Origin: Bacillus sp. 491mf
GTDB taxonomy: Bacteria > Bacillota > Bacilli > Bacillales > Bacillaceae_G
Direction of reading: 5' to 3'
Length of the DNA stretch: 64,000 nucleotides
NCBI RefSeq assembly: GCF_900112415.1
Contig: NZ_FOLV01000002.1
Span: 248,001-312,000 of the forward strand
Part shown: positions 48,290 through 56,222 of the stretch, one piece after another
How positions within the stretch are numbered: position 1 is the first letter of the stretch
Layout: each line of letters starts with the position of its first letter
Notes under the pieces: model-generated
Told to the model about the DNA's origin: nothing
What the model saw: only the letters and a program-made list of their open reading frames with translations
Databases searched by the model: none
Made by a program: the position numbers and the translations under genes

Positions 48290-49522
48290 ATGTCGACTTA
48301 TATAAAGGAACGTAGGCAATTTTATTCAAGATTTCCTCATTTTTGGTCTGACTTATATGGAAGTGAGTATAGCCTTTTTCATGTTTTTGAAATAACAGAG
48401 CAAACTGTTAGAAATTTACAATTAGCAACAGAACGAATGGGAGAAGTATTTTTTAAGACTGCTAGACTTCTTCGCACTTTGGCTGACGATCAGCTTCTTG
48501 AACTTGGCTTTCCATCTTCAAGTTTGCCTTTTATCAGAATGAAATCTCTGTTTCCTGAATCTGTTATTTCACGGTTTGATTTTGCTTTAACAGATGGTCG
48601 TATCAAAATGCTTGAGTTTAATAGTGATACACCAACTTTTATTCTAGAATGTTTTCAAATGAATGGAGAAGTGTGTAAAGAATTAAATTATCTTGACCCA
48701 AACGAAAGTCAAGAACGTCTTCTTTCTTCTGGTATCACAAAAGCAGTAATGGAATTTGCTAAAGGAATAGAAATGCCAAACGTTGTTTTCACAGCGCATC
48801 ATGAACATATAGAAGATTGGAATACTACTATGTATTTGAGTCAGTTATGTCAAGTTGAAAATAAAATGGTATCAATGTCTGACCTCAGAATTACTGAAGA
48901 TGCCTTGCTCGACAGAGACGGTGTACCAATTGATATTTTGTATCGGCAAACATATCCTATTGAAGATTTAGTTGAGGACCGTGATCCTAAAACTGGAGAT
49001 TTTGTAGGAATTGAGTTGTTGCGACTTGTACAGGAAGGAAAACTTTTTATTATAAATCCTATTTCATCCTTTCTACTACAGCCAAAATCGATTCAATGCT
49101 TGATTTGGGGATTAGCTGAGATGGGAGCTTTTTATACGAATGAAGAACGACAATGGATTAAAGAATATATGCTTCCTACATACTTAGAACCAGATCAATT
49201 CTTAAGAAAGAGTTCTTTTGTTCAAAAACCTTCGTTTGGTAGAGAAGGTGATACGGTTACAATTCGTGACAAAGATACAAAGGTTGTAATTCAAAATGCA
49301 TATCAAACATATAAAAAAGAACTCCCTGTATTTCAAGAGTACATAAAGCTTCCAGTTGTTTCTTTTGAGACTGAAAAAGGGAACGAAGAGCTATCGTATG
49401 TGTTTGGCTCGTTTTTAATTGCTGGGAAAGCAAGTAGTATTGGTATACGTGCTGGTGAAAAAATTACGGGAAATGAATCTTATTATTTACCTGTTGGAAT
49501 TAAAAAGGAGGGTTATAAATGA
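48290..49522 (+). CDS. Glutathionylspermidine-synthase-like ATP-grasp
   Basis: A 410-aa protein of the GSP_synth (YjfC-like) ATP-grasp family, which forms peptide or polyamine amide bonds. Landmarks are LEFNSDTPTFILECFQMNGE early, VVFTAHHEHIEDWNTTMYL, PISSFLLQPKSIQCLIWGL and the C-terminal ATP-binding FVQKPSFGREGDTVTI. There is no amidase half. Bacillus makes no glutathione, so the substrate must differ. Overlaps the DUF350 gene by four bases. Confidence 0.85.
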   Translation: MSTYIKERRQFYSRFPHFWSDLYGSEYSLFHVFEITEQTVRNLQLATERMGEVFFKTARLLRTLADDQLLELGFPSSSLPFIRMKSLFPESVISRFDFALTDGRIKMLEFNSDTPTFILECFQMNGEVCKELNYLDPNESQERLLSSGITKAVMEFAKGIEMPNVVFTAHHEHIEDWNTTMYLSQLCQVENKMVSMSDLRITEDALLDRDGVPIDILYRQTYPIEDLVEDRDPKTGDFVGIELLRLVQEGKLFIINPISSFLLQPKSIQCLIWGLAEMGAFYTNEERQWIKEYMLPTYLEPDQFLRKSSFVQKPSFGREGDTVTIRDKDTKVVIQNAYQTYKKELPVFQEYIKLPVVSFETEKGNEELSYVFGSFLIAGKASSIGIRAGEKITGNESYYLPVGIKKEGYK

Positions 49523-49905
49523 TGAACTTTTTACTTTATTTAGCAGTTTCACTCGGTCTTTTATGTATCGGTCTGTTTCTAATGGAAGTGACAACAAAAG
49601 TGAAGGAATTTTCATTAATGGCTAAAGGGAATCGTGCAGCAAGCTACGCACTTGGAGGAAGGCTTCTTGGTCTTGCTATCGTTTTGTATTCGGCTACTGC
49701 TCATTCTGTTTCACTAATGGATATGGCTTTATGGGGAGGGATTGGAATTTTAGCACAAATCGTTGTATTTTATTTAGCCGAATTGTGCACACCGCGTTTT
49801 AACATTAATCAAAGCATCGAAGAAGATAACCAAGCCGTCGGAATTTTCCTTATGTTTTTATCAATTTCTATCGGAATTGTGATTGCTGGGTGTTTAACAT
49901 ATTAA
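49519..49905 (+). CDS. DUF350 (YjfL-like) membrane protein
   Basis: A 128-aa protein with four membrane helices (YLAVSLGLLCIGLFLMEV, YALGGRLLGLAIVLYSATA, WGGIGILAQIVVFYLAELC, GIFLMFLSISIGIVIAG), matching DUF350/YjfL. Its start overlaps the ATP-grasp stop, so the three genes form one unit. Function is unknown. Confidence 0.85.
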   Translation: MMNFLLYLAVSLGLLCIGLFLMEVTTKVKEFSLMAKGNRAASYALGGRLLGLAIVLYSATAHSVSLMDMALWGGIGILAQIVVFYLAELCTPRFNINQSIEEDNQAVGIFLMFLSISIGIVIAGCLTY

Positions 49906-50005
49906 AAAACCATAAAAATTAGTATTAGAATAAGAGTGTTTCGAGTCTAAATCGCTTTCTATATAAATTAGTTTTACTTTTTCGATATATAAGTTGCGAC
50001 TATGC

Positions 50006-50046
50006 AAAAGAAAAGGAGTCTGCACTTGGTTTCTCCTTTTCTTTTA
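50006..50046 (+). terminator. Terminator after the DUF350 gene
   Basis: AAAAGAAAAGGAG pairs perfectly with CTCCTTTTCTTTT, 100 bases past the stop. Confidence 0.75.
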
Positions 50047-50148
50047 CATTGCGTCTGGCCCACCGAAAAAGAATGGTTTTATGTCGTTATTAATTTGGAT
50101 TTATATAAAAAATACTTGTTGTAACAAAAAAAGTTTGAATTCAAAGTG

Positions 50149-50177
50149 TTGACATCTATTTTAAATAGGAGTAACAT
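50149..50177 (+). promoter_or_regulatory. Promoter of the M-box transcript
   Basis: A perfect TTGACA (50149-50154) and TAACAT (50172-50177), 17 bases apart. The M-box begins about 25 bases downstream. Confidence 0.65.
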
Positions 50178-50202
50178 TTTTCTTGTAACTAAATATGTCT
50201 CT

Positions 50203-50345
50203 GTTAGGTGAGGCTCCTGTATAGAGAGATGCTACTGCCCAAAAATGTCGAGAGACGCCAATGGGTCAACAAGAATGATCGAATTAAGGTCTTTTTTAAT
50301 GTAGCTGGTTAAGAACCTATGCTATACAGTGCTAAAGCTCGGCGA
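50203..50345 (+). promoter_or_regulatory. M-box Mg2+ riboswitch (ykoK leader)
   Basis: Conserved blocks are in order: GTTAGGTGAGGCTCCTGTAT, GCTACTGCCCAAAAATGTC, GACGCCAATGGGTCAACA, TTTTTAATGTAGCTGG and CTATACAGTGCTAAAGCTC. The aptamer folds on Mg2+ and favours the terminator at 50423-50456. Strong match to the M-box consensus as I know it. Confidence 0.95.
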
Positions 50346-50422
50346 GGGAGAGGTGCAATTGTTTTTAATATAGGCTACATGATATGTAGTTGTATTAAAC
50401 GTTGCTTATTTATGTATGTTCA

Positions 50423-50456
50423 GACCTTTACTCGCTCTCGGGTAAAGGTCTTTTTT
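50423..50456 (+). terminator. M-box-controlled terminator
   Basis: GACCTTTAC pairs with GTAAAGGTC and six T follow. The loop CTCGCTCTCG can pair with CGAGGGAG just after the aptamer to form the antiterminator. Confidence 0.88.
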
Positions 50457-50513
50457 ATTACGGTGTATCAATTATACATAGCTAAAAATAATCATTTGAG
50501 GAGGTGAGGAGCA

Positions 50514-50618
50514 ATGTCAGCTTCGGACTCGGTTCCGTTACCCAGGTATTTCGAAAATAGAATGTGTGATGTAGGTAGGAAACGACTTGTTCCTCCCTCT
50601 ATATCTGTAAATAGATAA
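50514..50618 (+). CDS. Possible 34-aa leader peptide
   Basis: ATG 50514 follows a very strong GAGGAGGTGAGGAGCA and opens a 34-codon frame (SASDSVPLPRYFENRM, then CDVGRKRLVPPS). It ends 50 bases before the MgtA-like gene. No homolog known to me. Its ribosome-binding site is the best in the transcript, so it is probably translated. Confidence 0.45.
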   Translation: MSASDSVPLPRYFENRMCDVGRKRLVPPSISVNR

Positions 50619-50668
50619 ATTGAGAAACAATGAGTTTCTTCCTGCATGTGCGAAGGAGGAGACGGACG

Positions 50669-51382
50669 ATGTTATATGTAAACAAACGAGAGGGAATTAT
50701 AAATAATATTACTCATAAAAAAACGATAAAAGTGCAAGAGGTTTTACAAAAGAATAATGAAATGCTAATGGAAGTCGCGATTCGAGATGTAAAATCTGTA
50801 TACGCTTATTTTAAAACAACAAGAAATGGCCTTTCTGTTAAAGAGGCAAAAAGACGAATTGTACAATATGGGAAAAATGAACGATATGTGAATAAAAAAG
50901 TGATGTTGACTCATATGGTGATGAAGTTGATGGGAATAGTAAATCTGTTTGAAAAGGAAGCAAATCAAACGAACGCAAAAACAGTTACTGTTTTAAGAGT
51001 GGCAAATGATAAAGTGAATGGGATAGATAAAGATTCTGAGATGATGAATATTCCAATAGAAGAATTAGTCCCAGGAGATGTGATTTGCCTTTCAGCAGGT
51101 GATACTGTACCAGCTGATGCACGCATTATTTATGCAAAAGATGTACTAGTTGATGAATCTCCTTTATCGGGAAAAGAGATACTTGTAGAAAAGTATGAAA
51201 GCTGTTATCATATTGAAAAAAAACGATTTATGCCATTAAAACGCATAAAAGACTATAATCCACTTTGTCTTGAAAATTTATGCTATCAAGGTACTCATGT
51301 CGTTAGTGGCACAGCAAAAGCAGTTGTTGTTTCGACCGGAAATAATACGTATGTGGAACTATTACATCAATGCTGTAAGTAA
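50669..51382 (+). pseudogene. Truncated MgtA-like P-type ATPase
   Basis: A 237-aa frame under M-box control. It covers the cation-ATPase N-terminal region (VAIRDVKSVYAYFKTTRNGL) and part of the actuator domain (EELVPGDVICLSAGDTVPADARII, then GTHVVSGTAKAVVV). Full MgtA is about 900 aa. The membrane helices and the DKTGT phosphorylation site are absent. The TGES loop reads SGKE, so the dephosphorylation glutamate is displaced. ATG 50669 follows AAGGAGGAGA. It is either a decaying gene or a shortened protein retained for regulation; no catalysis or transport is possible as written. Confidence 0.8.
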
Positions 51383-51448
51383 TATTTATGGATGCTAAAT
51401 AAAGCAAATCATTGTATAATAAAAGTTACAATCATTATTTGATTATAC

Positions 51449-51478
51449 AACCTTGCGTCATGACGTGAGGTTTTTATT
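51449..51478 (+). terminator. Terminator after the MgtA-like fragment
   Basis: AACCTTGCGTCA pairs with TGACGTGAGGTT (two G-U), then five T. Confidence 0.7.
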
Positions 51479-51499
51479 TTTGTCATTAGGAGATGGATT

Positions 51500-52366
51500 A
51501 TGAAAAAAGTATTATTAGTAGATGGTATGGCATTGTTATTTCGTGCCTTTTATGCAACAAGTGTGTACGGACAATTTATGAAAAGACAAGATGGCATTCC
51601 GACGAACGGGATACATGGTTATATGAAGCATTTATTAACAGCAGCTAGTACAATTGAGCCGACTCATATCGTAACGTGCTGGGATATGGGGAGTACAACG
51701 TTTCGAACAGAAGCATTTTCAAATTATAAGGCAAATCGCGGAGCACCGCCAGAAGAATTAATTCCACAATTTGATCTAGTGCAAGAAATGACTACGCATT
51801 TGTCTGTCCCAGTTATTGGTATGAAAGGATATGAAGCTGATGACTGTATTGGGACATTAGCTAAAACATATCAACATGAAGCAGAAGTATTTATTTTAAC
51901 AGGTGATACAGATTTACTACAGCTTGTTGATACAAAAATTACAGTTATGCTTCTTCGAAAAGGAATTGGAAATTATGAATTTTACACGCCTGGAAAAATC
52001 ATGGAGGAAAAAGGCGTAGAGCCGTGGCAAATTGTTCATGCAAAGGCATTTATGGGTGATTCAAGTGACAACTATCCAGGTGTTAAAGGCATTGGTGAAA
52101 AGACTGCCTATAAGCTTATTCAAGAGCACGGAACAGTTGCAGGTGTCTTAGAAAACATTACATTATTAACAAAAGCACAGCGCACAAAAATTGAAAGTGA
52201 CTTAGATAATTTGCACATGTCACTACAACTTGCACAAATTCATTGTGAAGTGCCAATTTCTTGCCAATTAGAAGAAGCATTTCACACAATAGATAAGGAA
52301 AAAATACATTTCGTTTGTGAGAAAATGCACTGGGGCAGACCAGAAATGTTTGTAAATATGCTATAG
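51500..52366 (+). CDS. ypcP: 5'-3' exonuclease YpcP
   Basis: A 288-aa FEN-type nuclease resembling the 5'-nuclease domain of DNA polymerase I. Metal-binding motifs include VDGMALLFRAF, GYEADDCIGTL, TGDTDLLQL and MGDSSDNYPGVKGIGEKTA (helix-hairpin-helix). It removes RNA primers and flaps. ATG 51500 follows AGGAGATG. In B. subtilis ypcP is next to ypbR; here it lies 7 kb away. Confidence 0.94.
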   Translation: MKKVLLVDGMALLFRAFYATSVYGQFMKRQDGIPTNGIHGYMKHLLTAASTIEPTHIVTCWDMGSTTFRTEAFSNYKANRGAPPEELIPQFDLVQEMTTHLSVPVIGMKGYEADDCIGTLAKTYQHEAEVFILTGDTDLLQLVDTKITVMLLRKGIGNYEFYTPGKIMEEKGVEPWQIVHAKAFMGDSSDNYPGVKGIGEKTAYKLIQEHGTVAGVLENITLLTKAQRTKIESDLDNLHMSLQLAQIHCEVPISCQLEEAFHTIDKEKIHFVCEKMHWGRPEMFVNML

Positions 52367-52400
52367 AAAAAGGCTTTTGAAAAGAACTTATATTAGAGAT

Positions 52401-52440
52401 AACGCCCGATCAAATTCGTAATTTGATCGGGCGTTATTAT
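52401..52440 (+). terminator. Terminator of ypcP
   Basis: AACGCCCGATCAAATT pairs perfectly with AATTTGATCGGGCGTT (16 bp), then TATTATTT. Confidence 0.88.
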
Positions 52441-52521
52441 TTATATAAAGATAAATGGTAACTACTCAGTCACTCTATAAAAAAAGGCGGAAAAGTATTT
52501 TTTTAAATGGCCTGGGAGGGA

Positions 52522-52593
52522 CTGGCCATACATAGAAGCGGTTAGGACCTATTTCTGCCACATGCAATGTTTAAAACACAAGGAGAAAGCAAG
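52522..52593 (+). repeat. 3'-flank repeat copy (GACCGCTTCTATGC family)
   Basis: On the plus strand: CTGGCCATACATAGAAGCGG, TTAGGACCTATTTCTGCCAC, ACACAAGGAGAAAGC. It is the reverse complement of the copies at 1073, 2110 and 47325, and it lies 3' of a plus-strand gene. All four therefore have the same orientation relative to the preceding gene. Confidence 0.6.
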
Positions 52594-52715
52594 TGGTGGT
52601 TATGCTTTGCTCTACACAGCAGCTTATATGTTGAAAAATGAAAAAGATGTATCTAGAGCTGGTTTCTACAATTGTGAAGTTTCTTTAGAAAGATAGTAAA
52701 TAAGCTGTTTATAAA

Positions 52716-52992
52716 TTTATCCCGCATTAACGGGCAGTAATACTCCCACTTCAAAATTCAGCGAAAGCATTGTCCAGCTCCAGCGGCAGAATCTCCAGTC
52801 GTTTCGCCCCCTCGGACGAGGCAAAAAGCGCCTCTTTGTCAGGGGCTCCAACGCCCTGCGATTCTGAGCGAGCCGCTTCCGCTTTTCTTAAGAAGTTAGG
52901 TGGGAGATAAACTGCCCGTAAAAGCCCGATTGGTTCAACTAATAATCAGTGGGGGATGAAGAAAACCCCCACTGATTAAAGTTTCACTTTAT
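52716..52992 (+). repeat. bcr1-like element with internal insert
   Basis: Flanked by TTTAT on both sides (52716-52720 and 52988-52992). The left arm CCCGCATTAACGGGCAGTAA with CTCCCAC pairs with the right arm GTGGGAG and CTGCCCG. The right arm continues AGCCCGATTGGTTCAACTAA and a CAGTGGGGG/CCCCCACTG hairpin, ending AAAGTTTCACTTTA. A 120-bp palindromic segment (about 52773-52892, TCCAGCTCCAGCGG...CGCTTCCGCTTTTC) sits between the arms. B. cereus-group bcr1 is known to lie between TTTAT copies. Confidence 0.65.
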
Positions 52993-53100
52993 ATTTGAAT
53001 AGTAAGACAGAAGACATACAAAACGAACGTGAAAATATACGTAGTTTTCATTTGGATTTCAAATAGATTTCACAAGAATCTATTATTATTACACAATACA

Positions 53101-53220
53101 GATAATTATTTATCTTTTATATAAATAAAATCTTATAACGGCTCCCCCGCTCCAAGATTCAAAGAGAACCGAGGAGCAGGGGATGAAAAAACTCTCGCTT
53201 AGGGAAGTTTCACTTGTACT
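53101..53220 (+). promoter_or_regulatory. Fur-like site and repeat remnant before fbpB-like gene
   Basis: GATAATTATTTATC (53101-53114) is a Fur-box-like palindrome with one extra central base. It is followed by a CCCCCGCTCC...GGAGCAGGGG hairpin and GGGAAGTTTCACTT, resembling the right end of a bcr1 element. No gene lies in 52367-53240. Confidence 0.4.
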
Positions 53221-53240
53221 AATTAAGGAGGAAGATTGAA

Positions 53241-53381
53241 ATGCGAAAAAAAATAAGAAAATCCTTTAAACAGTTATTAATAGAAAATAAACAATTATTA
53301 ATGAATGATAAAGAAAACATAAGAGAAATTGAAGAAAAAATTGAAAGAAGACATACGTCATATAGAGCGGCGAGTAATTGA
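53241..53381 (+). CDS. FbpB-like basic microprotein
   Basis: A 46-aa basic, helical protein with the signature LLIENKQLLMNDKENIREIE followed by EKIERRH. It matches the Fur-regulated basic protein (FbpA/FbpB) families, which help iron-sparing small RNA FsrA in B. subtilis. AAGGAGGAAG precedes ATG 53241 by 6-10 bases. A terminator follows 17 bases after the stop, so it is monocistronic. Assignment is from the motif and basic composition. Confidence 0.65.
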   Translation: MRKKIRKSFKQLLIENKQLLMNDKENIREIEEKIERRHTSYRAASN

Positions 53382-53397
53382 GAAAGAGCAGCTGAAA

Positions 53398-53434
53398 AAC
53401 AAAGTGGAACTTAGTGGTTTCACTTTGTTTTTTT
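53398..53434 (+). terminator. Terminator of the FbpB-like gene
   Basis: AACAAAGTGGAAC pairs with GGTTTCACTTTGTT (one bulge), then seven T. Confidence 0.85.
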
Positions 53435-53542
53435 GAGGAAAAAGAAGGTTCTAAAGGAGTTGTTAAAGAAATTTCATTCTCATTGTGTTAGAAAACATGT
53501 ATGATAGGAAAGGTAGAATTTTTGAATTTAGGTGGGAAAATG

Positions 53543-53803
53543 ATGCAAACAGTTCAAGACTATCTTTCATTCTTACATACGAAAGGGTTTAAATTATCAG
53601 AGGAAGCGCAAGGATTTATTATGTTTGGCCAAGGTTATACAGGCTCATCTGATGGAATTGTGAATGCGGCAATTGAAGCGACCATTAAGCATCAATTACA
53701 GTTTGATGGTAGTTATTTTATCGCTTTGTTAGAACGATTGAGGGAAGAAGAAATTACCGATAAAAAAAGCGCAATGGCTTTTTTGCGGAAGTTACAATCA
53801 TAA
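53543..53803 (+). CDS. Small conserved Bacillus protein
   Basis: An 86-aa soluble protein (VQDYLSFLHTKGFKLSEEAQ, GFIMFGQGYTGSSDG). It may belong to the small Bacillus DUF6123 family; I am not certain. AGGTGGG favours ATG 53543 over the adjacent ATG 53540. It converges on the permease gene with 2 bases between stops. Confidence 0.6.
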   Translation: MQTVQDYLSFLHTKGFKLSEEAQGFIMFGQGYTGSSDGIVNAAIEATIKHQLQFDGSYFIALLERLREEEITDKKSAMAFLRKLQS

Positions 53804-53805
53804 CT

Positions 53806-54711
53806 TCATGCAGCCTGCGCTTCTTTTTTTTGTTTATTTGGTAATTCTACAAAGATCATTCCTATGAAAATGCAAATACACCCAATGATAGCTGATATGG
53901 ATAATTGCTCATTTGCAACAAGAACACCTGTTATTGCTGCAAAGACGGGTTCCATTGCAAAAATAATTGCAACGCGGGTAGGAGATGTATATTTTTGCGC
54001 TGTGGTTTGAATGAAAAATGCAAGGGAAGTGGCAAAAAGTGATGTTAACAATAGTGCCAATAAAAATGAGCGATTTGTCCATAATGACATCGAAAATAAT
54101 TTTTCCCAATCTTCAAACAAAAATGCGCAAATAGAAGAAAAGAGTCCAACCGCTAATATTTGTGTTGTACTTAATAATAACGGAGATATCTTTTTTGAAT
54201 AGAATCCATTTACAAGGATGTGTGCGGCAAATGCTACAGCACAACCTAAGATAAGAAAATCTCCCAAATTAAATTGAAAAGCGTCTCCAGCTGTTAATAG
54301 AAATAATCCAATTGTAGCCGCTGTAATTCCAAGTACGATAAATAGATTCGCTTTTTGTTTTAAAAAGATAAACGATAAAATGGGTACCATGACAATGCTG
54401 AGCCCTGTTAAAAACCCGGCCTTAGAAGAGGTTGTATACAATAAACCAAATGTTTGTAATAAATACCCGACAAATAAAAAGAATCCTATTATCATACCAG
54501 CACCACTACTATAGCCTACGTGTTTAATAGGTATTTTTCTCATAGAAATGAGCTGAATGATCAATAAAATTATTCCAGCTAATAAAAAACGTACACCATT
54601 AAAAGTAAATGGCCCGACAAATGACATGGCATTTTGAACAACAACAAACGTAGCTCCCCAAATGAAAGCAACAAACAATAAGGCGAGAGGCGCAATCCAC
54701 TCTTTTTTCAA
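53806..54711 (-). CDS. EamA/DMT-family permease
   Basis: A 301-aa drug/metabolite transporter with ten membrane helices in two EamA repeats (FVAFIWGATFVVVQNA and LGCAVAFAAHILVNGFYSK mark their starts). TTG 54711 is preferred because GGAGGT lies 6 bases upstream; ATG 54729 has no ribosome-binding site and would overlap the RNase H gene. Substrate is unknown. Confidence 0.85.
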   Translation of the reverse strand: MKKEWIAPLALLFVAFIWGATFVVVQNAMSFVGPFTFNGVRFLLAGIILLIIQLISMRKIPIKHVGYSSGAGMIIGFFLFVGYLLQTFGLLYTTSSKAGFLTGLSIVMVPILSFIFLKQKANLFIVLGITAATIGLFLLTAGDAFQFNLGDFLILGCAVAFAAHILVNGFYSKKISPLLLSTTQILAVGLFSSICAFLFEDWEKLFSMSLWTNRSFLLALLLTSLFATSLAFFIQTTAQKYTSPTRVAIIFAMEPVFAAITGVLVANEQLSISAIIGCICIFIGMIFVELPNKQKKEAQAA

Positions 54712-54715
54712 TACA

Positions 54716-55111
54716 CTACCTCCGTTCATTTTTTTGTATGGCTTTTCGTGCTAATTCGTCGGCTGCTTTATTTTGACTGCTTGGAATCCACTTTATAAAA
54801 AAGAGATCAAATTGCTGGATTATTTTTAGTGCTTCATCTAAAAGTGGTGCATATAATGGGTTTTTTACATATTGTTTTTCAACCGCGCGTTCTACAAGTT
54901 GTGAATCTGTTCGAAACGATACAATTTTATAATTATGTTTGGTGCAATAATTTAATGCAGTAAGTAATGCGTGATACTCCGCTTCATGGTTGCTCATAAC
55001 TCCAAGCGGAACAGTCAGCTGTACAGGCGGTTGAATCCCTTTAATAAATACCCCAGCGCCGGAAGGGCCGGGGTTTCCTTTTGATGCACCATCAATGTAC
55101 ACTTCAATCAA
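54716..55111 (-). CDS. ypdQ: RNase HI-like protein (YpdQ)
   Basis: A 131-aa RNase H fold with YIDGASKGNPGPSGAG (first Asp), SNHEAEYHALL (Glu), FRTDSQLVERA (Asp) and NKAADELARKA (last Asp), so all four metal ligands are present. TTG 55111 follows GGAGGG by 6 bases. In B. subtilis ypdQ sits next to the second RNase H-like gene ypeP; here a permease, an epimerase and queT intervene. Confidence 0.85.
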   Translation of the reverse strand: MIEVYIDGASKGNPGPSGAGVFIKGIQPPVQLTVPLGVMSNHEAEYHALLTALNYCTKHNYKIVSFRTDSQLVERAVEKQYVKNPLYAPLLDEALKIIQQFDLFFIKWIPSSQNKAADELARKAIQKNERR

Positions 55112-55126
55112 ACTGAAACCCTCCAA

Positions 55127-55999
55127 TTAACCGATTGTAATACTATAGCAACATGTAAATGTTTCATTCGCTTTTAACATTTGAATTCCTTTTTTCTCTT
55201 TGAATTCGTTTGCCGGTTCTAATTCATCGGCGATGCCATACCAAGGCTCAATACATAAGAACGGTGCATCTTTTCCTGGTGTCCATACACCGACAAATGG
55301 GAATCCTTCAAATGATACTTTGACAAATTTATTATGATTGTGAGAACGGATAGTAATTTCACTTTTGCGCATATTTTCAAATATAAGCGCATCGTTTTGA
55401 AATAAATCATACGTAAGTGGAAGTTCTGTTGCTTCTTCTGCTACTACGAGTTTTTGTTTAGAAAGAAACGGTCCTTCTAATACACTTGCTTCTAGACGCT
55501 CTGGAGTACCGAAAGATAAATAGTAGTCTGTGAAAGATTCATTTGGTAATAATGGACAATTAAAACCGGGGTGTCCTCCAATTGAAAAATACATTTCTTC
55601 CGAGTTAGAATTGAATACTTCGTATGTTACGTATATAGATGTTTCATTTAATTCATAAGAAATAAGCAATTCAAATGCAAATGGATAGTTTTGTAAAGTT
55701 TCTTCATTACTAGTTATTGCATATGTAATTTTTGATTCATCTTGTTCTTTAATCGTAAATGTTAAATCTCGGGCAAAGCCATGTTGTGTTAATGAATACG
55801 GTTTACCATCAATATAATATGTATTTTCTACTAATCTTCCGACGATTGGGAATAAAATAGGTGCACGTCTTCCCCAATACTTTGCGTCTCCTTGCCATAA
55901 ATATTCGGTAGAATCATCTTTTAAGCGAATGCTTTGCAGTTCTGCACCCTTTTCAGAAATCGACACGATCATTTTTTCGTTTTGAATCGTTGTTGCCAT
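55127..55999 (-). CDS. Aldose 1-epimerase-like (LacX family)
   Basis: A 290-aa galactose mutarotase-like beta-sandwich. Conserved features are GAELQSIRL, YLWQGDAKYWGRRAPILFP, QHGFARD (catalytic His), SIGGHPGFNCPL (His) and LCIEPWYGIAD (catalytic Glu). ATG 55999 follows TAGGAGG. Physiological sugar is unknown. It is 15 bases upstream of the RNase H gene, probably cotranscribed. Confidence 0.87.
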   Translation of the reverse strand: MATTIQNEKMIVSISEKGAELQSIRLKDDSTEYLWQGDAKYWGRRAPILFPIVGRLVENTYYIDGKPYSLTQHGFARDLTFTIKEQDESKITYAITSNEETLQNYPFAFELLISYELNETSIYVTYEVFNSNSEEMYFSIGGHPGFNCPLLPNESFTDYYLSFGTPERLEASVLEGPFLSKQKLVVAEEATELPLTYDLFQNDALIFENMRKSEITIRSHNHNKFVKVSFEGFPFVGVWTPGKDAPFLCIEPWYGIADELEPANEFKEKKGIQMLKANETFTCCYSITIG

Positions 56000-56171
56000 G
56001 AACAAACCTCCTAAATCTTTCATGTTTTTTATTATACGTCCTCTAAATAGAAAAGGACAGTGTATGAGCACCCTTTTGTACTTTATTTATTCATAAATAA
56101 AGTAACGATTTTTCTATATTGACTTGGACTCGAATAATAATTATAATTTAATTTTGTTTATTAAAATATTG

Positions 56172-56210
56172 ACGTGGTTCGTAACCATCCCACGTAAAAA
56201 AACTAAGGAG
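56172..56210 (+). promoter_or_regulatory. preQ1-I riboswitch
   Basis: CGTGG and CCACG form P1 around TTCGTAACCATC, followed by the A-rich tail TAAAAAAACTAAGGAG. The ACTAAGGAG end contains the ribosome-binding site of queT, so ligand binding (H-type pseudoknot) would block translation. One of the smallest riboswitches, and the layout fits class I. Confidence 0.85.
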
Positions 56211-56222
56211 ATCGATCGTATA

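Noticed and set aside
52716-52992. Insertion sequence
   Set aside because: No transposase frame; size and arms fit a short non-autonomous repeat.
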